Source: Rugalucina vietnamica
Taxonomy: Eukaryota; Mollusca; Bivalvia; Lucinida; Lucinidae
Length of the DNA stretch: 64,000 nucleotides
Direction of reading: 5' to 3'
Assembly (NCBI GenBank): GCA_964017185.1
Contig: OZ024880.1
Span: 47,443,071 to 47,507,070, forward strand
This document shows positions 54,960 through 64,000 of this stretch, in pieces. The notes beneath the pieces were generated by a model that saw only the letters and a program-made list of their open reading frames with translations, did no database searches and was not told where the DNA came from. How positions within the stretch are numbered: position 1 is the first letter of the stretch; each line of letters begins with the position of its first letter. The position numbers and the translations under genes were made by a program.

Positions 54960-57890
54960 GTCGCCTTTTATTACTAAAATTATTAGTTATTTTCAATGCT
55001 AGGTGCCCATCTCAGACACTGTCAGGATTGGAAAAAATCAGATTTTACGATTTTGATATTGCCATTTCGCAGTCTGGCCATTGTAGCAAGAGTGGGTGGC
55101 TTACGTGATTTTAAATCCAAACGGAGATCGATAAGGCTGTGGCGACGTTTTGTCTTTTAAACAGCAAATATCGTCGCTTTTCTACAAAATTCTATTAGCC
55201 AAGACCCCATACACTTTCCCTAGCCCTGGTAGCACACAGAAACCTTCCTGGTAGAAAAAAAATTGAGCTTGAATTTACCAGTCAGGCTACTGTGTAGAGA
55301 CCATTAAATTTTAGCCAGCAACCGTGTAGACATAGGTAAATTTTGACTATTATGTAACTGTGTAGATGCAGATTTTCGATACTGTGTATACGGTCGGGTA
55401 TATCTACCTGCTTCAATTGCTAGTGGTAAGTTGCAACTGCGGAATTTGGCGAGTACGCAGATTATACACGAGTTTATCAGATCGTATGATTGTAGAACAT
55501 TGTCACAGCAATCATTTGATACCAATTATAGCTCTCTATGTCTATCAGAAGCCAAGATACAGTTGATTTTCTATGTACACCGCCTTATTTTTTCGTAATT
55601 TTCCTGTGAATTCGAAAGGTTTGGTTAATATTCATAAAACAAAAAGTCAAACAGGATGATATAATTGTGCCCTAGCAATCATTTGATGCCATTTTCAGCA
55701 TGTTAGGGCTTTTGGTTGTAGGTTTACCCGTTTAATTTTCCAACTTTTTCATTACTATTTATGAAGTTTTCAATAAAATTCATGAAATTAAAAATCAGAT
55801 TATTCTTATATGTGACTTAAGTGTCATAGTACACTGCAATAGCATTCAATTGATGCTGTTTTCAGCATACTGGGTATGTAAACAGCTATGGCACAAGTGA
55901 TTTTGTGCGTATACCCCATATTTTTCCAAGATTTTTCTCCAATGTTTGTTTGTCTTATTAATTTTCATGAATATGCAAATTCAATAATTTGTATAATAGG
56001 TCCATGCTTCACTGTCAGACCAATTTAAGTATTGTAGAGCATGCTATTGTTGGTATTTGAATAGTTTTTGTGAGTACAACTTAGTCTTTAGAATCACACT
56101 AGGGGTGAGTGTGGAAACTATGTAATGTTGCATTATGCAAATGTGTTCATTGTTAAGGACAACCTTAATGACATTAAGGTGGTCCCTCTGACCACACTGG
56201 CAGCCATGAAAATTGGTTTCAGGGATATAATTTTGGATATTATAACTCACCCAAAACCTTGCAACGGTTATAGTTTTCCATCGTTTATCCTCGATTTTCG
56301 AATTTTTTTGTTAATATTCATGAATATGTAAATGAGATTGTTTTCATTTTGGGCCCACAACATCAATAAATATATCATATGATATGGTTCTATTATAAAT
56401 TGCCACATTGAAAATGTGATGGTTTGGGCCTGAAATTAGTTTATTAATGGATTGTTAACGATTTTTTTTCTGTCATTTATTATCGTTTTCATTAAAATTC
56501 ATGAATATGTAAATTAGATAACTTGCATTACTTACAATAAGTTCAAAGGGCAATGTCTAAGTATTAGTATTTACTACCATATACCGATATATACATTGAA
56601 TTGTAGCCGCATGATAACCAATGATATAAATGCTGGTATAATATTTTGAGGTTGTGACCTTTGATCAGTTATCTTGACCTATAGTGATCAAAGCAAAATA
56701 GACAGAAATCATTTTTGAAACAATAATTTTGTAGACCTTAGTCATGCTTGTAAAAAAATCCATCGAATTCGACTAAAATCTTGTCGAAATATTTATTCAA
56801 AACCCATATTGTTTTTTTAATAAAAGTCTTGGTTGGCAACACAATTAGAATAAAGATAAAAGTGAGATTTATATTACAGCTATCAAAATACAAAACATAA
56901 TTGGTCGCTGTAAGTTATCTTATCTTGCTCTGGCTCTGTAATCACGTTGTAAAATGAGATTCTTACGTATATTTTCAACATATGTTAGCGAAATGACCTT
57001 GACCTTTCAAATAAATAGTTCAAGGTCATATGAGAGTGACATAAGAATTATAGTCAAGTATGTGCTAAAGATTTTACCTAGTTAAAGGGCAGTTTCAAAA
57101 AATGGCCCCAAAGTGTGACATTAGCTAAAAACACTAGTGTTATTTTGCAGACAAATCTGGCCTTATTGTACCGTTATACCACTAATTTAAAACTTTGAAT
57201 AGGATCAATAAAATATGAAGAATGGTTCTTGAAAACGATGGCGTTTCTTCGAATTTGTAGCTGTAAAGTGGAAAAAAATCTTACACTCCTTACTTTTTAA
57301 ACAAACACTCATAAATATGTAAAGAAGTGACAGAGCTAAACCAATTGTTATGCTAACTGAATTGGGGCCTGAGCTTAGTATAAACAGTAAGAAAATAAAT
57401 GACAACCACACGTATTAAACACTTGTTGACCAATAATTATGAAATCTTACACTCCTTACTTTTAGATCCCGGTCGATTTCCGTGCGGTGATACAAAAATC
57501 CGAAACTACCAGAGTGGTGGTGCTGTTCATTATTTTTATCTATATATTAATATGTTCTATAATTGTGCATCTCTTAAATTTCTATTCCTTAATTTGATGC
57601 AGTATGATAGCTTTCAAATTTGACTTCATTGAAAAATGTCACACTAAAATCTTAAACACCTTACATCAAGTATCTGCATAACTTTTTTATTTATAAAGTT
57701 ACATTGTAGGAATTTTGGCAGATCAAGCCTGTCTGAGCGCTTGTTATTTTGGCATATCACTTGATAATTTTCATGCCTAAAGTACAGTCTCAATGGGGTC
57801 TAAAGCCTCAAAATGGACCGGGTCCATTTTATTTAAACTGTCCTTATATCAAATATACGCAGAGAAGCAACCACGAATGATAATAATTTT
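54960..57890. repeat. Noncoding DNA with degenerate TTCATGAATATG tandem units
   Basis: ATT(C/A)ATTAAATTCATGAATATGTAAAT-like phrases recur near 55627, 55780, 55960, 56315 and 56500, spaced about 180-350 bp, suggesting an old tandem array. No exon is recognised. The ATCCCGGTCG segment after an acceptor-like TTTTAG at 57465 does not continue the phase of the 54930 exon without a stop. Confidence 0.45.
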
Positions 57891-57894
57891 GTCG

Positions 57895-58146
57895 GTCCCA
57901 TAAATTCTAGAACCTCGACATTTGACCTTGACCTTAAGATATGTGCAGAAAACTGACAGGAACAATTTCTGAAATCTAAGTGATAAAACAAACATTTTGT
58001 CTTAAAGTTCATTAAACAAGATAAGCAACTCGAAAACTTAACCATTTTCCTTAATTATGCACAGCATTCAAAGGTCATACCATGTCCTGTCATTAACCTT
58101 CGTTGCTATGGCAACTCATTTGGTGGATCGCTGCAACTTACATATA
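57895..58146. repeat. Local duplication, copy 1 left part
   Basis: TTGTCTTAAAGTTCATTAAACAAG, CAACT(C)CAAAACTTAACCATTTTCC, CATACCATGTCCTGTCATTAACC and GCTGCAACTTACATA recur at 61195-61345. Its right part (GAACCCTACAAGAATACC onward) is at 60826-60975, split off by the Tc1-like element. Confidence 0.88.
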
Positions 58147-58357
58147 CAGTGTGGCTAAAAACCCAAATTAGCCGTTTTAACGGCTAATTTGTTAACGGCT
58201 AATTGTAAAATTTTGCGGCGAAATTGTGTGAAAAATAAAATCGCCGCGAAATTTTTCGGCGGAACACGGCGAAAAAGTATACCTGTCATTACGCAGAAAA
58301 AATCAATTGACCGGTGTTTCGCGGTGTTTCGCGGCGAAAAAGATAACAGTCACAAAC

Positions 58358-58359
<2 letters not shown>

Positions 58360-58391
<32 letters not shown>
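58360..58391. repeat. Poly-T tract of about 32 bases
   Basis: An uninterrupted T run sits inside the Tc1-like element; it may be the tail of a minus-strand retroposon, though no body was recognised. Confidence 0.8.
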
Positions 58392-58392
<1 letters not shown>

Positions 58393-58744
58393 TTTAAATT
58401 TAATTATAATTTTGATGTTTTTTATCATTTCCAGTCGAATCAATATTTTGTTTTCGTTTCAATTGTGTATAATAATCGTTTAAGTCCCGACAGTCACAAA
58501 AGTTTTATTGTTTAAATTTCATTTTAATTTGTATGCATTTATTTGTTTTCAAGTCATATAAATATTTGTTTTCTTTTCAGTTTTGTACGATAATCTTTTA
58601 AGTTACGTGTTATTTTCATGCTTCTTTTTTCAGATTAATCACACTTACGCGATAATATTAGATCCTATTTAACAGTTCAATTAACAGAACAAAAGCTTAT
58701 AGCGGCGTAACAATTTTCTTGGGATGATTGCCCACAGATTTGAT

Positions 58745-58950
58745 TGTTTGTATTGAGGCTGAACGTCCCAGTCACCATTTTTTTTTCAGTCATGTCTGGA
58801 CAGAGCTACCGATTCCTGGGTATTAAGTAGTACTGTGTGTAGTTAATGTGCCTTACTCAAGGACACGGCACAGTGTCGCCAGTGCGGATCGCACCCAACA
58901 CCTCTCGATTCGGAGTCTGATGCACTACAACTATGCCACCGCGATCCCAA
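58745..58950 (-). mobile_element. tRNA-derived SINE with V/Meta-type core
   Basis: It matches 9745-9955: CAGTCATGTCTGGACAGAGC, CTACCGATTCCTGGGT, CTTACTCAAGGACACGGCAC, then ACACCTCTCGATTCGGAGTC. Read on minus this gives a tRNA-like head, the GTGTCCTTGAG core and the CAAACA tail. It is nested in the Tc1-like element, so it is younger than that insertion or was carried by it. Confidence 0.75.
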
Positions 58951-60264
58951 CCCACAGATGTATACAAGTCTTTGGATTCAACATGATGAAGCAATCGGCT
59001 TTAACTCTTCTTTAAACATTTAATCGCCTGTGGTAATGACACTGCTAAAAGCATCAGTGAATTTTCGATTACGTCAAGTGGACGCCGTTTCGTTCAAATC
59101 AATTTAGTCGAAACGCCATTGGGTCGCATACGACCTTCACCTGGTCGATACAATATTCGGTCGAATACTAGCAGTACAACAACGTACATGTACAAAACTG
59201 TGTCGAAAATGTCAATAATTTTCGGGGTTCTTTTGCTAATCGTTTTGAGTTAAACAGCGTGTTGTGTGCCTTCTAAAATCCACATGTACGGGCTTGGAAC
59301 ACGTACATGCAAGTCGAATGTCAAAAAATCATTGTTTACAAGGTACAATACACTAAAAAAGGAGGATACTGTGTTTAAAACAAAGTATTGTAGTTCATAC
59401 TTGAACATTAATTTTGTGTAAGAAATGGGTCATATAAAGTTTTCAGTTTATTTCGGAACGCATATACACAGTAAGGGCCACCAGTACGCACCATGGCAAT
59501 ATGAGCGCATATCGCAGAAATCGATGGTGAATAGATTAATTATAACAAAGATGAGCACAGAAACCTAGTGGTGGATGATATGAATTGACCGGGAACAAAA
59601 CGTCCTGTGTTTGATTCCTATATTCGTTGGGTTTCGTACTTGGGAAAAACAGGTTAACATGTATTACCCTGAACGTGTTGTCGCCATGGGACTGAAACAT
59701 TGTTGACTGTTAAACTGAAATCTGGATGATCTTCGCTAGGTGTACTTCTCCAAGGCAAGTTCAATGTATAAATCGATATGATTGCGATTAGTCTTGTGCT
59801 GGTATTCATAGAGGGTGATCAGAGTGGTAACCAGCATGCCCAAATGTCAATATGTCTCTTTTTGTTTTGTCGTTTTTACATGGTTGATCTTAAATTAAGT
59901 TATCGTAGTTCACACCTTAAACGCTATAAAGTGAAGAAATTGAGGAAAATATTAAAAAAGAAAACAAGGAATCCAACTGTTAATTGGGCAATACCAATTA
60001 GACAATGTTTGTACTACAAAACAAGGCACAAAGTTAGATGGCCACTACCCATTGGGACCTAAAGAAACACATATGGGATGTTTGTGCCTCCAGGCAAAGC
60101 TTATACGCTATTGACTGATCGTTTGATTACTGGTTTACCGCTAAGGTCTGTGTCTGCCAAGGAAAATCGTTTCAAGTCAAACCATCCATACATATAAGCA
60201 GTATTGGCCTAGAGGAATGGTTATATTTCAAACACTTGTTGGATATCATGACGTCCCATAAAAT

Positions 60265-60334
60265 GGAGGCAGCGTCCCAGCACGACCATTTCTGTTGATT
60301 GGGACGTAAAGCATCTATTCAAACAAACAAACAA
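60265..60334 (+). mobile_element. SINE 3' end
   Basis: GCGTCCCAGCACGACCATTT, TTGATTGGGACGTAAAGC and CAAACAAACAAAC match the 3' tail of the SINE family. Confidence 0.55.
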
Positions 60335-60975
60335 AGTTAGATTCAATGAGCTGGCTAATCACGTTATAAATATTTTCGTCTATCCGTGATTTCGCTATCG
60401 TACCATGTAATAGCAATGGAAAAGTCGCATTATGCACGTTTTTCATTTCTATACATGCATAAATGTACATACTATAAATGTGCACGTAAATCACGATCTA
60501 TACTAGGAAGAGATAAATAATAGTGTGGTCATTAAATTGAAAAAAAAAATGTATTATGTTAACATTTACTGGTATTTCGCCGTGTTTTGCGGCGAAATAG
60601 TAAATTTAAACTTACCTGTTGTAAATGTTAAAAAACGAATTTCGCCGCGAAACACGGCGAAATTCCACCGCGAAAATCGGATTTTCGCGGCGAAAAAATT
60701 AACCGATTAAACGTTTAAATTTTCCCTTGGCTGGTGAAATTTCGCGGTGGTTTCGCCGCGAAAAATCACAAGTGATCAGCGCGAACCGTGCAAAAGTGGG
60801 CTTTTAGCCATAACACCACTGTATATAGAACCCTACAAGAATACCTACCATATAAAAGGTCTTGAATTCAACCTCCCTCATGCCTGTCATAGCAAGCGCA
60901 TAGTTATTTTGCGAATTTTGCGTTCTTTTGGGGCAAATTTTGGATAAATGACCTTGACCTTTCAAATGGAGGGTT

Positions 60976-61155
60976 TTTTAGTTAAGTTAAGGTAACTGAG
61001 TGGCCACCTATTGGGAAAATAGCTGCTCATTCGGCTTACGAAATGTTTTTATGGTATAAGTACCTGATTGTTACTTTGGTTTTTTCCCACCTCGGTTTTT
61101 GGAGTGGGAATCTTTCTCTGATTGCGCCTTTTCCTGATCTTTGCCTACTTGTACC
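60976..61155 (+). mobile_element. 5'-truncated copy of the RT-family retroelement 3' end
   Basis: AGTTAAGTTAAGGTAACTGAG through GCCTACTTGTACC is nearly identical to the complement of 63162-63340. It separates the two copies of the local duplication. Confidence 0.88.
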
Positions 61156-61189
61156 TCCTGAAATATGTATATATGTGTTGGTATATTAC

Positions 61190-61505
61190 AATCACGATTG
61201 TCTTAAAGTTCATTAAACAAGATAAGCAACTCCAAAACTTAACCATTTTCCTTAATTATGTACAGCACTCAAAAGTCATACCATGTCCTGTCATTAACCT
61301 TCGTTGCTATGGCAACTCATTTGGACGAACGCTGCAACTTACATACATATCGAACCCTACAAGAATACCTACCATATTAAAGGTCTTGATTTCAACCTCC
61401 CTCATGCCTATTGTAGCACGCGCGCAGTTATTTTGCCTATTTTGAGTTCTTTTGGGGCAAATTTTGGGTAAATGACCTTGACCTTTCAAATGGAGGGGTC
61501 AAGTT
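61190..61505. repeat. Local duplication, copy 2 (uninterrupted)
   Basis: It carries the left and right parts of copy 1 fused, with ACTTACATACATATCGAACCC at the point where copy 1 holds the Tc1-like insertion. It ends in TGACCTTGACCTTTCAAATGG, also shared with 60950-60970. Confidence 0.88.
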
Positions 61506-61634
61506 CATTTGGAAATTGCACTCACCAATTGCTAAAATGTATTTACTTTCGATATTTTCCAGTTTGCAAAAGTTTCACATGGAAGATCGGCCATAAATTA
61601 AGATACAGTCATATGCCCTATATATTTAATAGCC

Positions 61635-61880
61635 GTGACCTTTGACCTTGACCTTGAAAGTCAACAGAAAAAAATGGCAGGAAACATTTTTGAAATCTAC
61701 TCATCAAACCGAACATTTTTATATATAGAAACCCTGATTAACAAAAAGTGGCCACGGGATTATATAAGCAACTCTACTAATAGATATATGACATATATAG
61801 ATGTAAAGGTGCATGTCCACTGGAAACAAAAAGGCGTATCAAATGTTTATTTTGCCAGACAAAGCTATCTTGGAGGATTC
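61635..61880. repeat. Third partial unit of the local duplication
   Basis: TTTGACCTTGACCTTGAAAG then CAACAG...TGGCAGGAAACA and TTTTTGAAATCTA resemble 57920-57985. The open frame over it (61635-61964) is not conserved in the other units. Confidence 0.55.
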
Positions 61881-61884
61881 TTTC

Positions 61885-63065
61885 TTGAACTTGGGGATCC
61901 GGGGGCTTGCCCCCAGGCGTCGTGTGCGATAATGCTTCCGGTATATGATGATTATTATGTATAAACAGTCATATCTACTACATTGGTTCTTTCTCCCATC
62001 ATGCATTTAGCCCTTGTATTTCCGCTTGGCCTTTACCTATACATCCGTTTTTACATATAACACACCCCCAGGCGTCGTATGCGATGTGATGATTATTATG
62101 TATAAACAACCATATCTACCACATTGGCTCTTTTTCCCATCATGCATTTAGCCCTTGTATTTCCGCTTGGCCCATAGCGTCTTATGCGATAATGCTTCCT
62201 GTATATGATGATAATCATGTATTATCATGTATAAAGAGCTATATGTACTACATTGGTTCTGTTTCCCATCATGCATTTAGCATTTGTTTTTCTGCTTGGC
62301 CTATTACTACACCTCCATTTATACATATAATCAATACTTATTTGTCGACCTGTCAACTTGTCGGCCTGTCGACCTTTTGCTATTAATTATAACGAATATT
62401 CGTTTGACCAATACCTCAACCTCCATTTATATACAATACTCATACTGATTTGTCAACTTGTTGACCTGTCGACCTATTCCTGTGCATAATAAAAAGGACC
62501 CATCTCCCTAGGCAGTACTGATTTCTGATTTTTACCTGTAAACTTATAACATGTTTATGTTTCTAGACAAAGTTATTTGGAGAAATCTTTCTTTAGCTTG
62601 ATGATCTGGGGCGCTTGCCCCCAAGGCGTCGTATGCGATCATACTTCCGGTATATGATCGATATTATATATAAACAGCCTTATCTTCCACGTTGGCTCTT
62701 TTTCACATCATGTATTTAGCCCTTGTATTTCCGCTTGGCCTATACCTACACATCCATTTTTACATATAATCAATACTGATTTGTCAACTTTTCGACCTGT
62801 CGACCTATTGCTATTGACAATAACGAATATCCGGATGCCCTACACCTCCACCTCTATTTATATACACTACTCATACTGACTTGTCGACTTGTTGACCTTT
62901 CGACCTACTGATGTGGACATTTAAGAGGCTCCATCTCCCTAGCCAATACTGATTTTTGATTTGCACCTGTCGACCTACAGATGCGGACAATGATAACCAT
63001 TCATGAGGACCGTTCTCTCGATCTTATAGGTCGATAAGTTGACAAGTCAGTTTTGTGAGTATAGA
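61885..63065. repeat. Satellite-like array with GTCGAC clusters
   Basis: At least four partial units: GCCCCCAGGCGTCGT(A/G)TGCGAT, CTTCCGGTATATGAT, CCCATCATGCATTTAGCCC, TTGTATTTCCGCTTGGCC, CCTCCATTTATAC and TTGTCGAC(C/T)TGTC.ACTTGTCG. The units vary from about 110 to 270 bp and end in clusters of GTCGAC. A related block is at 51195. No coding function is supported. Confidence 0.8.
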
Positions 63066-63154
63066 TATATGACATATAGATGTACATACGCATGTCCACT
63101 GGAAACCTAAAGGCTTATCACATGTTTATGTTGCCAGACAAAGCTATCATAGAG

Positions 63155-63770
63155 AGGTACAAGTAGGCAAAGATCAGGAAAAGGCGCAATCAGAAAAAGA
63201 TTCCCACTCCAAAAACCGAGGTGGGAAAAAACAAACTAACAATCAGGTACTTATACCATGAAACATATCGTAAGCCGAATGAGCAGCTATTTTCCCAATA
63301 GGTGGCCACTCAGTTACCTTAACTTAACTAAAAATATGAAAACATACATAAGGCGCCAACAGCACAAAAAATTTTAAACACCAAGACATAAAACAAAAAG
63401 AACCACTACAGAAGTATCGACTTGGAACGATCAGTAACACAAAGTTACTGGCGGGCTTAAACCGGTTTTACAGGTACCTAACCTCACCCTCAGCTTCTGC
63501 AGTGGTTCACAACATTTAGTTAGTTCTTCGGTCCTCGTGGTGAATCTCTAACTAGTCAATGAATCATCAAGAACAAACAAATAAATCGTGATAAACATCC
63601 TGATGAATCAAAAACCAGGGCTCACAGATTGAGTAAGCTGCCCGACGATGGAGATCCCTGGGCGCCGAATAACCTACTAACTCCGGAGCAAAAGAAAAAC
63701 ACCAGTTGGACCCCGGTGGGCCAAGCAACAGACAAGAAGCTCCGGCCCCAACCAACTAAAATGAATAGCT
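63155..63770 (-). mobile_element. RT-family retroelement 3' noncoding region (best copy)
   Basis: On minus, it follows the RT stop codon and ends at the invariant GCCTACTTGTACC (63155). This copy is the reference for the family in the window. Antisense and sense frames within it (for example 63567-63819) reappear in several copies because the DNA is repeated; I see no evidence that they are translated. Confidence 0.88.
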
Positions 63771-64000
63771 TTAAGTCGGGGCCATCATAGAGTCTGACGC
63801 CCGACCCACCGGCGTGCAATTAAAGAAGGCAGCATAGTTATCAACCATGATTGGGTTAAAAACTAAGCATGCAGACTGTCGCATAACATTCAAGTTATAA
63901 CCTATACGTCTGTAACGTGATATGATTTTTCCGAACTGAAGAGAAAAATCATTTATTCCTTTAAGTTTCTTTAATTTGTAAACCAAGTCACCATAAAATT
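63771..64000 (-). CDS. Reverse transcriptase C-terminus, runs off the window edge
   Basis: The open frame continues past 64000 with no ATG needed inside the window: FYGDLVYKLKKLKGINDFSL, then ISRYRRIGYNLNVMRQSACL, then MVDNYAAFFNCTPVGRASDS MMAPT and a stop. It continues the residues seen at 29690-29820 (EPEFYGDFVYKLKK), so it is the C-terminal extension of the RT whose palm motifs survive at 16480-16960. It is intact as far as visible; the rest of the element, and whether it is active, lies beyond the window. Confidence 0.7.
   Translation of the reverse strand, partial: FYGDLVYKLKKLKGINDFSLQFGKIISRYRRIGYNLNVMRQSACLVFNPIMVDNYAAFFNCTPVGRASDSMMAPT

Larger units (their letters stand above)
58147..60821. 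mobile_element. Tc1-like (or hAT-like) inverted-repeat element
   Basis: The left end CAGTGTGGCTAAAAACCC and right end (complement) CAGTGGTGTTATGGCTAAAAGCCC are imperfect inverted repeats flanked by TA. CAGTG.TGGC.AAAA is reminiscent of Tc1 family ends. Subterminal zones 58200-58340 and 60570-60770 are full of TTTCGCCGCGAAA / GCGGCGAAA words. No transposase is recognised. The interior contains SINE copies at 58745 and 60265. The open frame 59778-60062 has no known domain. Confidence 0.72.

Noticed and set aside
57466-57620. Second exon for the candidate gene starting at 54930
   Set aside because: The acceptor-like TTTTAG is reasonable, but joining in the required phase meets a TGA after eight codons.
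63567-63819. Conserved small proteins (frames recurring at 5376, 15958, 42547 and 63622)
   Set aside because: They recur only because the 3' noncoding region of the retroelement is repeated. Frames shift and stop differently between copies and lie beyond the RT stop codon.

Overview
The window is eukaryotic nuclear DNA. It is AT-rich and exons are a small minority. Coding sequence is broken into short exons with GT..AG borders, separated by introns of 0.4-10.7 kb that are full of transposable-element debris. The dispersed families (a GCTCACCTGAGCC element, blocks with repeated TCAAGGTCA, a V/Meta-type tRNA-derived SINE, CR1-like and ORF1/ORF2 non-LTR elements) and the encoded gene point to a marine invertebrate, most likely a bivalve mollusc. 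That assignment is inference.

One host gene runs left to right on the plus strand from about 8.8 to 45.7 kb. Eleven exons with matching splice phases give 754 uninterrupted codons. In order they encode an EGF-like module, a sushi/CCP module, a NIDO domain (three exons), an AMOP domain (two exons), a VWD domain (three exons) and a post-VWD exon. This is the architecture of mesh / mucin-4 / SUSD2-like secreted or membrane-anchored adhesion proteins. Both the 5' end and the C-terminus lie outside what I can see. A decayed sushi exon sits just upstream of the EGF exon.

Layout: 1-840, tandem duplication with SINE tails; 845-1290, foldback repeat; 1314-5742, degraded non-LTR retrotransposon split by a second retroelement; 5.8-8.5 kb, noncoding; 8.5-14.7 kb, first exons plus a Harbinger-like element; 14.8-25.4 kb, one huge intron holding a GC-rich palindromic array, a reverse-transcriptase pseudogene, a 5.5 kb element with 0.4 kb inverted arms, and a four-unit TCAAGGTCA repeat; 25.4-34.7 kb, rest of NIDO and first half of AMOP, with a miniature LTR element (TRIM) in the intron; 35-36.5 kb, a CR1-like LINE fragment; 37-45.7 kb, second AMOP exon and VWD, with a long-TIR element starting ten bases into one intron; 46-64 kb, no confirmed exon of this gene, but a piggyBac-like TTAA element, a Tc1-like element, satellite-like arrays and a possible first exon of a second gene near 54.93 kb.

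The strongest recurring theme is mobile elements whose interiors are arrays of short self-complementary words (AAGATATCTT, GTCGTACGAC, GGACGTAGT with its complement, CCGGT, TTCGCCGCGAAA). Different transposon types show the same construction. A second theme is one retroelement family present in about a dozen copies with a common 3' end and variable 5' truncation. Two insertions (piggyBac-like and Tc1-like) can be checked against uninserted paralogues inside the same window.
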